Source: Dyella sp. C11
GTDB lineage: Bacteria; Pseudomonadota; Gammaproteobacteria; Xanthomonadales; Rhodanobacteraceae
Reading direction: 5' to 3'
NCBI RefSeq assembly: GCF_003121485.1
Contig: NZ_QAVX01000027.1
Location: 1-60,386, forward strand
DNA length: 60,386 bases
A program made the translations under genes and the position numbers. The notes under the pieces were generated by a model, which was not told where the DNA came from, searched no databases, and saw only the letters and a list, made by a program, of their open reading frames with translations. Positions 35,920-47,300 of the stretch are shown piece after piece; position 1 is the first letter of the stretch; every line of letters begins with the position of its first letter.

Positions 35920-37194
35920 ATGACTATACAGCGCACCCGCCCCTTCGGCCAGAAGTACGCCTTTGTCGTTGCCGGCGTGATTTTCCTTGCCCTGCTTGCC
36001 GCTGCTGGCGTGCGTGCGGCACCCGGCGTGCTGATTCGCCCGTTGGGCGATGCCTTTGGCTGGAGCCGCGACACGATCTCCCTGTCGGCGGCGCTGGGCA
36101 TCTTTCTCTACGGCATGGTGGGTCCCTTTGCCGCCGCCTTGATGCAGGCCGTTGGCATTCGTCGCACCTTGATCGGCGCGCTGACCCTGATGGCCGTGTC
36201 CATTTCGGCCAGCGCGTGGATGACGCAGCCCTGGCACCTCATGGTGACCTGGGGCCTGTTCTCCGGTCTCGGTTCCGGCTGCGTGGCGATCGTGCTCGGT
36301 GCCACCGTGGTGAACCGCTGGTTCGTGACGCATCGCGGCTTGATGATGGGCTTGCTCACGGCCAGCACGGCGACCGGCACGCTGGCGTTTCTGCCGGCGC
36401 TGGCAGCCATTGCGCAGTACGGCGGCTGGCGCCCGGTGGTGTGGACCGTGGCTGCGGGTTGCGCGCTGCTGATTCCACTGGCGTGGTGGCTGCTGCCGGA
36501 ACGCCCTTCCGATATTGGCCTTCGCCCTTACGGCGCCACGGAAGAGGACACAAACACCGCGCCTAACCGCAACCTGCTTGCCATTGCGCTGGGCACGCTT
36601 GCGGTTGCCGCGAAACAGCGCACCTTCTGGTTCCTGTTCGCCACGTTCTTCATTTGCGGCTTCACCACCAATGGATTGATCGGCACGCATTTCATCGCGA
36701 TGTGTGGCGACCATGGCATTCCCGAAGTGCGCGCGGCAGGCCTGCTGGCCATGATGGGCGCGTTCGACTTGGTCGGCACCACCATGTCAGGCTGGCTTAC
36801 CGATCGTTACGACCCGCGCAAACTGCTCTTCGTGTATTACGCGTTGCGCGGACTGTCGCTGATCTGGCTGCCCTATTCCGATTTCTCGTTTGCCAGCCTG
36901 TCGCTGTTCGGCATGTTCTACGGCCTCGACTGGATCGCCACGGTGCCACCCACGCTGCGGCTTGCCTCGGATGCATTCGGCGACCGTGATGCGCCGGTGG
37001 TCTTCGGCTGGGTGGCCGCCGGTCATCAGATCGGTGCGGCGAGTGCGGCCTTTCTCGCAGGTGCACTGCGAACGCACAGCGGCGATTACATGCAGCCTTT
37101 TGTCATCGCCGGCATCACCGGGCTGGTCGCGGCTGCGCTCGCCTTGATGATCCAGCGACGCTCTCATCCACAGCCCGCATGGCAGGCTGGCTGA
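35920..37194 (+). CDS. MFS transporter
   Basis: The 424-residue protein has 12 predicted membrane helices in two halves with a long central loop (~200-225) and the loop motif GWLTDRYDPRKLLF in the second half. It resembles the oxalate/formate-antiporter-like and monocarboxylate branch of the superfamily. The substrate is not predictable; control by a divergent TetR suggests an exporter or an inducible uptake system. Its stop (TGA) is directly followed by the convergent stop of the CsaA-like gene, making TGATCA. Confidence 0.9.
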   Translation: MTIQRTRPFGQKYAFVVAGVIFLALLAAAGVRAAPGVLIRPLGDAFGWSRDTISLSAALGIFLYGMVGPFAAALMQAVGIRRTLIGALTLMAVSISASAWMTQPWHLMVTWGLFSGLGSGCVAIVLGATVVNRWFVTHRGLMMGLLTASTATGTLAFLPALAAIAQYGGWRPVVWTVAAGCALLIPLAWWLLPERPSDIGLRPYGATEEDTNTAPNRNLLAIALGTLAVAAKQRTFWFLFATFFICGFTTNGLIGTHFIAMCGDHGIPEVRAAGLLAMMGAFDLVGTTMSGWLTDRYDPRKLLFVYYALRGLSLIWLPYSDFSFASLSLFGMFYGLDWIATVPPTLRLASDAFGDRDAPVVFGWVAAGHQIGAASAAFLAGALRTHSGDYMQPFVIAGITGLVAAALALMIQRRSHPQPAWQAG

Positions 37195-37551
37195 TCAGGC
37201 GAGTCGCGTACCGTTGGGTACCGGACGTTCGATGGCAGTGAGCACGACACCCTCGTCCGTCGGAAATCCCGTCAGCAGAAATTGCGAGCGGAACGGGCCA
37301 ATCTGTTTTTCGGGAAAGTTGATGACGCCGACGATCTGGCGGCCCAGCAAGTCCTCTGCCTGATACAACGCCGCGATCTGCGCACTGGTCTTGCGCTCGC
37401 CGTACGGTCCGAAATCCACCCACACTTTCCACGCTGGCTTGCGCGCTTCGGGAAACGGTTCCACGCGTGTCACGGTGCCGGCGACCATCAACACCTTCTC
37501 GAAATCGGACCAGCTGATGTCAGCCTGGTTGCCATGGTTTGCTTCGTTCAT
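37195..37551 (-). CDS. tRNA-binding-domain protein, CsaA-like
   Basis: The 118-residue protein consists of a single tRNA-binding OB-fold (EMAP/Arc1p type): [47 protein letters not shown], then [27 protein letters not shown]. CsaA and YgjH proteins have this fold and act in tRNA binding or as export chaperones. ATG 37551 overlaps the stop of the oxidase gene (ATGA), so it is its downstream partner. Confidence 0.88.
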   Translation of the reverse strand: MNEANHGNQADISWSDFEKVLMVAGTVTRVEPFPEARKPAWKVWVDFGPYGERKTSAQIAALYQAEDLLGRQIVGVINFPEKQIGPFRSQFLLTGFPTDEGVVLTAIERPVPNGTRLA

Positions 37552-38837
37552 CCTTCCAGCCTCGTCTTGAACCAGTCCTTGCTTTGCTGCCACCAGTAAC
37601 TGGCCTGTGCCCCCAGATATCCGAAGGGGCGGTACGTGCGATCAAGGCCATACGGCGCGAATTGTTTCCAGCGATCGTCCCCGTCTGCCAAGGCGGACGC
37701 CAGCAATTCGCCAGCGGCACAGGTCGGTGCCAGGCCGTGGCCACCAAATGCCTGCGCCCACCACAATCCGTCGCCACTGCTGCCGATCTGCGGCATCTGA
37801 TGGCGTGCGTAGCTCATCAGGCCTGACCACGCGTAGTCGACTCGCGCGCCTTTCAATTGAGGGAACACACGCAGCAGGTCACGCATCAAGAGCTGTTGCA
37901 CGGCCCGCGCGGAACGATCGCGTACGGAGATGCGCCCGCCCCATAACAGGCGGCCATCGGGCAACGGCCGGTAATAGTCGAAAGCGAAGCGCGAATCGTA
38001 GATGGCCGCACGCGTGTCCAGGCATTCACGGAGGCGATCGCCCAGGGGCTCGGTCACCATCACGTAGGTGGCAATGGGCAGGATGGCGCGATCCACCTGT
38101 CGCCGCAGTCCCGCAAGATAACCACCACAGGCAAGCACCACCTGATCGGCAGTCACCGAACCCTGGGCGGTTTCAATGCGCCATCGAGCGCCTTCGCGGC
38201 GCAGGCGCCACACATCAGTATGCTCGTGAACGCGGACACCCTGCCCTGCCGCAGCACGCGCAAGGCCAATGGCAAAGTTCAGCGGATGCAGATGCAACGC
38301 ATCGCGTTCGTAAAGCCCCTCGTGATAGCGCGTCGTATGAATGCGCTGGCGCAGATCATCCCGTGACAACCATTCCCAGGACACACCGTAGTGACGGGCC
38401 AATAGTGCCTGCCGGTCGCGAAGCACGGCCGGATCGCGGAACCAATTCGCCCAGATGACACCTTCGTCCACCATGTCGCATGGCATGGCGTACTGCGATA
38501 CGCGGCGGCGTATGCGGGCGACAGCGTCCGTCGTGTGGCGGAACAGGGTCAGCGCAGCGTCTTGCCCGCGCTGGTCCAGCAGTGACTGCTCTCCCAGCGA
38601 ATAGCCGCCGAAAACGAAACCGCCGTTACGTCCCGACGCACCGAAGCCCACCTGCTCACGTTCGAGCAGCACTACATCGCTGACGCCACGCTCGGCAAGA
38701 CCCAGCGCCGTGTGCAAACCCGCAAAGCCACCGCCGATGATGGCCACACGCGCGTCCGTGTGCCCCTGCAAGGGCGCAAAAGACGGGTACGCCGTCGCCG
38801 TTGCACGGTAATAGGAAGTCGCCGGTAACGAACTCAT
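37548..38837 (-). CDS. FAD-dependent amine/amino-acid oxidase (DAO family, PuuB-like)
   Basis: The 429-residue protein has an N-terminal FAD-binding GxGxxG ([21 protein letters not shown], ~31-51) and a DAO-type fold. The N-terminal motif SYYRATA and the C-terminal ...[22 protein letters not shown] are like gamma-glutamylputrescine oxidase. Since aguAB in the window makes putrescine, a role in polyamine use is conceivable, but no other puu gene is nearby. It may act on another amine or amino acid. Confidence 0.82.
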   Translation of the reverse strand: MSSLPATSYYRATATAYPSFAPLQGHTDARVAIIGGGFAGLHTALGLAERGVSDVVLLEREQVGFGASGRNGGFVFGGYSLGEQSLLDQRGQDAALTLFRHTTDAVARIRRRVSQYAMPCDMVDEGVIWANWFRDPAVLRDRQALLARHYGVSWEWLSRDDLRQRIHTTRYHEGLYERDALHLHPLNFAIGLARAAAGQGVRVHEHTDVWRLRREGARWRIETAQGSVTADQVVLACGGYLAGLRRQVDRAILPIATYVMVTEPLGDRLRECLDTRAAIYDSRFAFDYYRPLPDGRLLWGGRISVRDRSARAVQQLLMRDLLRVFPQLKGARVDYAWSGLMSYARHQMPQIGSSGDGLWWAQAFGGHGLAPTCAAGELLASALADGDDRWKQFAPYGLDRTYRPFGYLGAQASYWWQQSKDWFKTRLEG

Positions 38838-38906
38838 GCGCTGGACTTGCCCTGCTTCGGGTCAGGCCGGAGAGCATAGCGCAGCGTTGACCGCCGATCG
38901 TTGCCT

Positions 38907-41300
38907 TCAGTCAACCACGCTCACGCCCAGCGGACGCGTATCGCTGCGACCGCGATCATCGACCACGCGCACCTCGTAGTTGCCGGCGGCGCCGGGTTGC
39001 CAGAACAGGGACTCCCCGGGTGCACTGCGTCCCACGAATGCATCGTTGACGAACCAGTACATCTCATGGACCGACGCATCCGCGTTGGCGTTGAAGGCAA
39101 TCCGATCCTGTCCTGCCGATTTGAAACGCATCGCGTAAATGCTGCCGCGCAACGGTGACGTAATGGCCGGCGCCTCGCCATCGACGCCACTGAGCATGCA
39201 CGCGTCGTTCCGCGGTGGTGCACGCCGTGGAATACCCGCCTGGACGAACACGCGTTGCAGTTCCGACGGCCAGTATTCGTAGACCTCGACATGCGTGTGC
39301 TTGCCGTCATACGGCGGGCATGCGGGCTGGCCGGTGGCATCGTCGATCACCACCGGGCGATGTACCTGGCTTACCCGGATGGGCGACTTGCCCGGAATGA
39401 ACCACGTCATGCCACGCTGCGGACACCACTGGTTCGGAAGGTCCCCGCTGGCAAGGCAGATCTCCACGCGCTTGAGGCGGGCTGGCATGTGGCGCACCGG
39501 TTCGACCATTCGCGGCTGCGCCGCACGCAGCGCGTCGACCATCTGGAAGAACAGCGGTGCCGCGGCATCCACGCCCACGAACGCGGGATTGCTGCTTCCG
39601 TCGAAATTGCCCACCCACACCACCAGCACATACGGCCCGAAGCTGCCGGCCGTCCAGGCATCGCGAAAACCCCAGGACGTCCCGGTTTTCCAGTACACCG
39701 GCAATCGATCCGGCTGGGCGCCGGTGGTTTCGTCGGGGCGAGGATTCTGGCGAAGCATGTCCATCACCATGAAGCTGGATTCCTCGCTCAGTACGCGCGT
39801 TCCCTCCCGTTGCGCATCGCCGGCGAGCAAACGCAAAGGCCGTAACTCGCCACGGTTGGCCAACATGGCGTACAAGCCGCCCAGTTCCTGCATGGTGACC
39901 TCGCCACCACCCAGCACGAGCGCCAAGCCATAGTGTTTCTCGCTCGCCATGCGGCTGATGCCGGCATCGTGCAGAAACTGATAAAGCGTCGGCTGCTGCA
40001 GTTGCGATGCCACCCACACGGCAGGAATATTTCGACTGCGCACCAGCGCTTCCGTAGCGGTCACCGGCCCCAGGAAGTGGCCATCAAAATTCTCCGGCGC
40101 ATAGGGACCAAACGCCGTGGGGACGTCGCGCAAAACCGTCTGAGGATGCAGCACACCTTGGTCGAAACCCAGCGCATAAATGAAGGGCTTGAGTGTGGAA
40201 CCGGGCGAACGCTTGGCCTGCGTGCCGTTGACCTGGCCCTGGATGTCCGCGTTGCGATAGTCCGCCGATCCCACCAGCGCCTTGATTCCCATGTCGCGCG
40301 TGTCGATGAGCAGCGCCGACGCATTGCGGATGCCTCGCCCACTGTTTCGCTCGATATAGCGCGCCACCTGTCGCTCAAGGACATGCTGCACGTCCAGGTC
40401 CAGCGTGGTGGCCACGCGGCTGTCGGACGTATCGGAGGTATAGCGACGGGCAACGAGTACCTGGTCGACCGCGTGCGGTGCCTCGAACGGCAACTGGGAC
40501 AACGGACGCAGGTGCAGCGGCAGGGCAAACAGAGGCTGCAGCGCTGCATCCTGTGGATGCAACGTTTTCCATCGCGCGTAAAGGCGATTGCGCGATGTGT
40601 TCAAGCGGGCACCGATCATGTCCGGTGCGTCGCCGCCCGCTTGCAGGCGCCGGCTGGGGTCTTGCGGGATGACCGCCAGCGTCAATGCCTCGGGCAAGCT
40701 CAACGCGTCAGGAGCCTTGTCGAAATAGGCGAGACTGGCCGCACCCACGCCTTCGACGTTGCGACCGTAAGGCGCGTAGTTCAGGTACGCCTCCAGGATC
40801 TGATGCTTCGAATAGAACAATTCCAGCTGCACCGCCCGTACGACCTGCTGGAGCTTTCCCGCCGGCGTGCGCGTGTTGAGGCGCCACAGCAATCGCGCCA
40901 ACTGCATGGTGATGGTGGAACCGCCCTGCCGATTGCCATGGCTTACGTAGGTTACCCATGCGCCTCGCGCGAGGCCGTAGGGGTTGAAGCCGGGATGCCA
41001 GCGGTACCAACGGTCCTCGTGCAACAGCACGCCATCGACCAGCGCGGGGGAAATATCCTTCAGCGGCACCCATAGTCGATATCGCTGATCATTCGCCAAG
41101 GTAAGCCGTATCAGGCGACCACGGTCGTCGTAGACCGCCGTGGAAGAAGGCAGCCAGCTACTGAGCGGCCGGTGCGGCCACACGCGAAACCCCACCAGAA
41201 TGGCAGCCACTATCGCCGCACCGACGAGCCAGTTCTGCCAACGCACGACCCAGCGTGCGATGGCGTGGCTACAGCGACTGAGCAAGGCAGAGGGTTTCAT
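38907..41300 (-). CDS. pbpC: Penicillin-binding protein 1C
   Basis: The 797-residue bifunctional enzyme has an N-terminal anchor (~24-40), a GT51 transglycosylase domain with catalytic E95 (LLHEDRWYRWHPG) and GGSTITMQLAR, and a transpeptidase domain. The transpeptidase has S368-T-L-K371, SRN at 422-424 and K538-T-G. A C-terminal BiPBP_C domain (~690-797) is typical of PBP1C. It lies directly downstream of the alpha-2-macroglobulin gene, the same pairing as yfhM-pbpC in E. coli; the two are thought to combine wall repair with trapping of foreign proteases. Confidence 0.95.
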   Translation of the reverse strand: MKPSALLSRCSHAIARWVVRWQNWLVGAAIVAAILVGFRVWPHRPLSSWLPSSTAVYDDRGRLIRLTLANDQRYRLWVPLKDISPALVDGVLLHEDRWYRWHPGFNPYGLARGAWVTYVSHGNRQGGSTITMQLARLLWRLNTRTPAGKLQQVVRAVQLELFYSKHQILEAYLNYAPYGRNVEGVGAASLAYFDKAPDALSLPEALTLAVIPQDPSRRLQAGGDAPDMIGARLNTSRNRLYARWKTLHPQDAALQPLFALPLHLRPLSQLPFEAPHAVDQVLVARRYTSDTSDSRVATTLDLDVQHVLERQVARYIERNSGRGIRNASALLIDTRDMGIKALVGSADYRNADIQGQVNGTQAKRSPGSTLKPFIYALGFDQGVLHPQTVLRDVPTAFGPYAPENFDGHFLGPVTATEALVRSRNIPAVWVASQLQQPTLYQFLHDAGISRMASEKHYGLALVLGGGEVTMQELGGLYAMLANRGELRPLRLLAGDAQREGTRVLSEESSFMVMDMLRQNPRPDETTGAQPDRLPVYWKTGTSWGFRDAWTAGSFGPYVLVVWVGNFDGSSNPAFVGVDAAAPLFFQMVDALRAAQPRMVEPVRHMPARLKRVEICLASGDLPNQWCPQRGMTWFIPGKSPIRVSQVHRPVVIDDATGQPACPPYDGKHTHVEVYEYWPSELQRVFVQAGIPRRAPPRNDACMLSGVDGEAPAITSPLRGSIYAMRFKSAGQDRIAFNANADASVHEMYWFVNDAFVGRSAPGESLFWQPGAAGNYEVRVVDDRGRSDTRPLGVSVVD

Positions 41301-41315
41301 GCAGGTCGGGGAAAG

Positions 41316-41340
41316 AGCGCGCCTGGGTCGCTGGCGCGCT
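41316..41340 (-). promoter_or_regulatory. Hairpin between A2M and pbpC
   Basis: AGCGCGCC and GGCGCGCT flank a 9-base loop in the 46-bp gap, followed on the minus strand by CTTTCCCC. It could weaken transcription or protect mRNA ends, giving unequal expression of the two genes. Confidence 0.4.
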
Positions 41341-41346
41341 ACTCCT

Positions 41347-44300
41347 TCAAGGCTGGCGAACGACGTTCAATGTCATGCCGCCGGCCGTGCGTGCCTGGAT
41401 GCGGCGGTCATACAACGATTCACCGTAAGCCGGCGGCACGATGAACTTGCCGGCATTGGTGGCCTTGATGCGGTAGACGAACTCGCCCACGTTCGTCGTC
41501 GCCGTACCGTAGAGCACCACGCGATCCTCGCGGATATCGGCGTATTCCAGCTGCCATGTCGACTTGCCGACACCGATGGGCGAACGCCAGGCACTGGCAT
41601 CGACCGTGCTGTCGCCGCCGGCGTCGCCCTGCGCGCTACCGTCTTCCTGGTGATCCGTGACCGCCGGTGGCGGCTGGATGACCGGCTCGAAGCCACCCGG
41701 CAACAGATCAACAATGGCGATATCGTCATAATCGCCGCCGTCCGTGCTGCGGATCTTCACATGCACGTCGATCTCCTGCCCCACGGTTACCTTGTCGATG
41801 GCCTTGCCGTTCGTGTCGGTGTAATCGCGGGTGACTTCCAGGCCTTCCTTGATGGCCTTGGTCGGCTGGTCGCGGTCGTAACCGCCCTGGCTGACGACAC
41901 GCCAAGCAGGCAGCGCGCTGTCATTGGTGAAACGAAGACGCCTGGCATCGCTTCCCCACGTGCCAGCCACCAGCATGTTGCCCTGTGGTGCGGAAATCGC
42001 CTTGACCGAGCCGTCCGCGTGCACTTCATCAATGCGGAGCTTGTCCAGATCCAGGTTGTTCTGCGTGGCGTACGCATCGAGCGCCAGCAATGTCATCGAC
42101 GATGACAGCGTGTTGTACCAGCCCTGCTCCATCGGCCAGGTGATGTTTTCCATCACCCGCGGCGATAGCGACTTGGCGCGATCCGGGAAGTGCTTGCTCA
42201 ACAGGTAGAGCGTGGTCGCATCGCGCGTCAGCGCATCGTAGTAATAGCCATAGGTGTAGCGGTCATCCTTGGTGGATCGCTCAAGCAGTTTCTGCGGGCC
42301 AGCAATCAACTGCGCGGCGGGCTTGTCCTGCTTGAGCAACTGGTAGGACGCTGCCAGCCATGCGGCGGCGAGGTCGTTCTTCCACTCCTTGGGATAGGCT
42401 TCTTCCAGGCGTTTCTGCACCGATGCCAGGTCGTTGGTGGTGACATTGCCCTGGCGGGTGAGCAGGTAAACGGCGTAAGCACGCTGGCGCAGCATGTCGA
42501 TGCCGTCGAGGCTGTCATCGCTCGCCAGCTGATGCAGGTACTTGTTGCCTGCATCGAACATGTCACGCGGCACATCCATGTTGCGGTCTCGCGCTTCGAT
42601 CATGAAGTGCATGGCATAGGTCGACACGAATGGATTGGCATCCGGCGTAGCCGTCCAGAGTCCGAAGCCACCCTCCCCGTTTTGCCGCGAATGCAGGATA
42701 TCCAGCATTTGCGACAGCGCCTGTTCGTTGGTCAGCTTCTTGTCGCCCAGTGCCGGCTGCAGCGCATCGGCGAAAACCTTGACCTGCGGCCACTTCGAAA
42801 GCACCAGCCGCGGCATCGCAGAGCTCAGGATCTGCTCGCTGCACAAATGCTCGAAGTTCACCAGGTACGATGCCAGCCCGCTGCTCAACACGACGGGAAT
42901 ATTGGAGAACGCCGTGGTGCGCGAGGCGTACTCGCTGTACAAGCGGCGAAGTTCCGCTTGATCCGCCTTGCTGCTGGCATCCACGCGGCCCACATCGACC
43001 TGCGTGCGATAGGCAGACGCCGGGCGCACGGAAACATCCACGCTCTGGTGCGCGGACTTGTCACCATACGCCGCCGTGAAACTGAAGTTGCCCGAACCCA
43101 GCTTGTCAGTTGCCTTGACGCGGAACGTCACCACGCCGTCGCGCATCTCGCCCAGGTTGATGTTCTGCGTCGGCGCGCCGACCACCTGCAACTGCGGCCC
43201 CGTTTTCAGTGACACCGCCACCGGCACCTGCTTGCCGCCGAGCCCCGTGAGGTTGTTGGCCACACCTACGCTGACTTCCACTTCATCGCCCGGAGCCAAT
43301 GTGGTCGGCACATTGGGCGACAACACGAAATCGCCGCGCACCGTGGTGGCACCTTCGAATGTGCCCACGCGATCGGAAGACACGGCAACAGCCATGACGC
43401 GCAGCTTGCCGTTGAAGTAATCCGGCACCTGATAGGTCAGGTCTTTCTCGCCATTGATGTCGACAATGCCGGACCAGAACGCCACGGGTTTGTCGCGCTT
43501 GCGCTTGAACGGGTTCAGTTGGCGCCCAATGGCCGCATCGGCGTCGCCGCCGGGCGCTGCCATGGCCATGAGCTTCTCGAAGTCCGGCAGGATCAGGTCA
43601 AGGATCTGCGACGTACCCACTTCCAGCATGCGCTTGCGGAAGAAGAACTTCAGCGGATCGCCCAGCTTGTAGCGAGCGACCTGCAGGATGCCTTCGTCGA
43701 CGGCGAACACCACCGCACGCGTCGGCTGCGCGGACGTGAGCTTGAATGTCACCGTGTCTCCCGGTTTCACCAGCGCGGGCGACTCCACCTTGATCGCGTT
43801 TCGACGTGCGTCCAGGTTCACGGAGAACGGCACCACGCCATAGCTCAACGGGCTCATGAAGATCTCGTCGGACGACGGATCGCGGATGTACTGCACGTTG
43901 ATGTAGCCGTTGCCCTCGAAATCCGCCGGCACGGTAATGTGCTGCACGGAGCTGGTGGTGTCGGCGTGGAACCATGCGTGCGCATACACCTTGTCGCGCT
44001 CGATGGTGATCAGCCCGCTGCCTGCATACGGCGCACGGATGGCGATATCCACCGACTCACCGGGCGCATAATCCTGCTTGCTGAGATTGAGCTGCAGCTC
44101 GGCATTGCGATCCAGCGAACGCGTGACATTGGCGGCACCCGCCACGGAATATTCGACGCGATTCACCTCCACGCCATCACCGGCGCGCACGATGACCAGC
44201 GCGTAGTCACCGGGCTTGTCAGTCGGCAACGTGTAATCCATGCCATTGGCCGGCAGCGAGAGCGGTTGCTCGCTGATCGGCACTTCCTTGAGCTTGGACT

Positions 44301-47300
44301 GGTATTTGTAGACGCCCGAATCCTGCTTGGTCAGCACCGAGAGGTAACGACGTTCCACCAGCCGCGCCTTGAGCTCGCCCAGCGCCATGGATTTCGCGTT
44401 GTGATCGATGGCCACCAGGTGAACGCTGCGCGGCGTGTCGCGATTGATGTAATCGAGACTGTCGGCCGCCTTGTAACCCACCAGCCAGTCGTTGCTGGAG
44501 ACGAGTGTCTGCGCCGCTGCCGCCACGCTTCGCCCGCCTTCGGGCTCGTAGGCCTTCACCAGGAAATAGAGCTGGTACGTGGCATCGGCGTATTTCTTCA
44601 AGTCCAGATCGAATTCGGCGTGGCCCTTGTCGTCCGTCTTGCCATCCTGCAGCGCGTCTTCGTAGCCTTCTTTGGCGCGGCGCACGTCGTAGAAGTGGTA
44701 GTCCGGCCAGCTGCGGAATGCAGGCCATGCCGGACGCAACGTAAGCGACGCTTCCACACGGCGATCCGCCGCCGGCGTGCCAAACAGGTTCATCACGTCG
44801 ACGATGCCCTTGACCTGGTCGGGCTTCACCCAGCCCTCGGGCACCTGCCCGGCCAACCTGGCTTCCACCTTCATGCGATCAGGCAGGAACTCCTTCACCT
44901 GCACGGTGGTGCTGCCGATCTGCGCACCGGCCTTGCCTTCCTTGACGATGTAGAGATTGACGGTCCACGTACCAGTGGGCGCCGTTTCCGCAGGCGCGTA
45001 TGCCAGTTCCCCAAAACCAGAGTTGTCCATCGACATCGGCAACTGTTTCACCGTGATGCCACGCGGATCGACAATTTCCGCCTGCAACGGCACGCCCGCC
45101 ACGCTGCGCGTCCAGCTCGCAGCGCGCACGATGAGGCCCACGTGGAACGTGTCGCCCGGACGGTAAATGCCACGATCGGAGAACAGGTAAGCGGAAAGCT
45201 GGCCGTCGTTCTGCGCGTTGCGCTCGCCACCCACGTCGAAGCGCGAGAAGTCGAGCTTGCGCTCGTAGCTGGTCGATCCGCCGATAGGCAGGAACGACAG
45301 GTCATCCCCCTTCTTCACCAGATACAGCGTCGGCTGTTTCTCGCGCTCCAGGCCTTTGAGCGTCGGGAAATGCACCGCACCGTCCGCAGACGTCGTATCG
45401 CTGAAAAGCGTCTGGCCATTGACCGCCAGCACGGATACCGTCGCACCGCTGACGGGCTGCCCCGTGCGAATGGACTGCACGAATACGTCCTGGCTGCCAT
45501 CCAGCGAACGCTTCACCAACATGCCAAGGTCCGTAACGACGATAAGACGCGTATCCATCGGCGACGATGCGTCGTCGTCCTGGCTGTCGCCGTTGTCGGC
45601 CATGTCGCCCTCACCTTCCGCGCCACTCGACTCGTCATCGGATGTCGCGTTGGTCGGTGCGGCCTGTGGCTGGTTTTCCTGCGCCTTGCGCGCGTCTTCC
45701 TTTTTCTTCTCCGCCGCTGCGTTGTAGCTGGACAGATGCAGCAGGAACACGCCGCGCTTGCCTTCCTTCAGGTACTGGCCAAGATCTACGCCCTCGTAGT
45801 GGGCCTTGGCAGGGTCGCCATTGGGAAAACTGCGCTTCTGCTCGAAGCGCTCTACAATGTGGTCTTCGCTGAAGTCGTAGCTCAACTCCGGGCGTGCGTA
45901 CGTTCCCTGATTGAAGCTCACCAGGTGCTGGATTTGATCCGGCAACACGCGCCCGATTTCCACCTTCATGCCGGGCAAATTGCGCGATACCACCGACTCC
46001 CGCTTGCTGCCGGACATGGAAAGCAGCGAACCGTCCGCCATGAAGCGAAGCAGCTTCGGATAATTGGGCACGGTGACGACCGCAGCATAGGGCTTGCCCA
46101 GGATGTAGCCACCGAACGACTTCAGGCCCTGCTCCACGCGCACGTAAATGCGCTGTCCGGGGTCCGCATGAAACTTGAAGCTCTGCAGCTCCGCGTAATC
46201 GTTCTCGGTGGGCACCATCTCCAGTTTGAGTGGCGTGCTCTGGCGAAGCGTCGATTCACCGACTTCGCCCAGGCCCCATTCGTACGGAGCCTCGTCATCG
46301 CCCTGGCTGACGCCCGGGCGCCGCGCGGGCAACACCCAAGCCTTGATCAGGCCGGCGACGTCGCTGTCGCGCACCGCACCGCCGACGTTCACCATCAACA
46401 CCTGTTCGGGCTCGTACTTCTCGTTGTCGACCAGCGTGGGCTCGATGCTGCTTACCGCCAGACTGTAGAGACCGGGCACGCGAACCTGTGCGTTGATCTC
46501 GTCCTTGGTGGCGTCGCCGCCGCGCACGCTGCGCAAGCCCTTGGCCAGGCGATACATCACCACGCTTTCATCCCTTGGCAGGGACAGCGGCTGCGAATGA
46601 ATCCACGCATGCAGCCTGGCCTGATCGTAGGTCACCGTGAACTTCAGGCTGCCCCTGCTGCTACCTGATTGCACCAGCTCCACGCCGATGCGCTTCTCGA
46701 AATCGGCAGCATCGACCGGATAGTTGAAGGTGATCGGCTGGATGGCCTTCTTTGCCGTGGCGTCCTGCGGGTCCTGATAGAACTCGCCGTTTTCGACCTT
46801 GGCCTCGAACGCCACGGTATCAAACGAGGCATGGTCGTCGTCCATCAAAACGTGACTGGCGAACGCCTTCGGCACGTCGAAGCGCACCTCGAAATGCTTG
46901 CCGACCGGCCAATCTTCCGCTGGCGCAAAGCGCAGGGTGTGGTCGTCCGCCCAACTCCATTGGCCCTTGATGGCGGGCTGCATCACGATGCCTGCCGTCA
47001 CCGGCTTGCCCACCTGATCGATCGGCGCGGCGGAACCGGAGAAGTTGATCGTGAGCGGACTGAAGGTCAGCGTGGGCTGCGTGTAATCCGTAATGGCCGG
47101 CGCGTTCACCGTCATGGTGATGCGCGAAGGCTCGACCGGCTTGGGTCGGTTCTTGTACCACTCCCAGCCGAACCAGCCGCCACCGGCGACCACCAGCACG
47201 GCAATCAGCACGCTGGCTGCCTGCACAGGGCGACGGCGCACCCAGCCGCTGCTGGCGGGTATCCACGCCGGCGCGGACCAGTTCACCTGGCCGACGATGG

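Noticed and set aside
43519-46668. 1049-residue open frame antisense to the alpha-2-macroglobulin gene
   Set aside because: It mirrors a well-supported gene on the other strand; in GC-rich DNA long antisense frames are expected, and the product is His/Arg/Gln-rich without recognisable domains.
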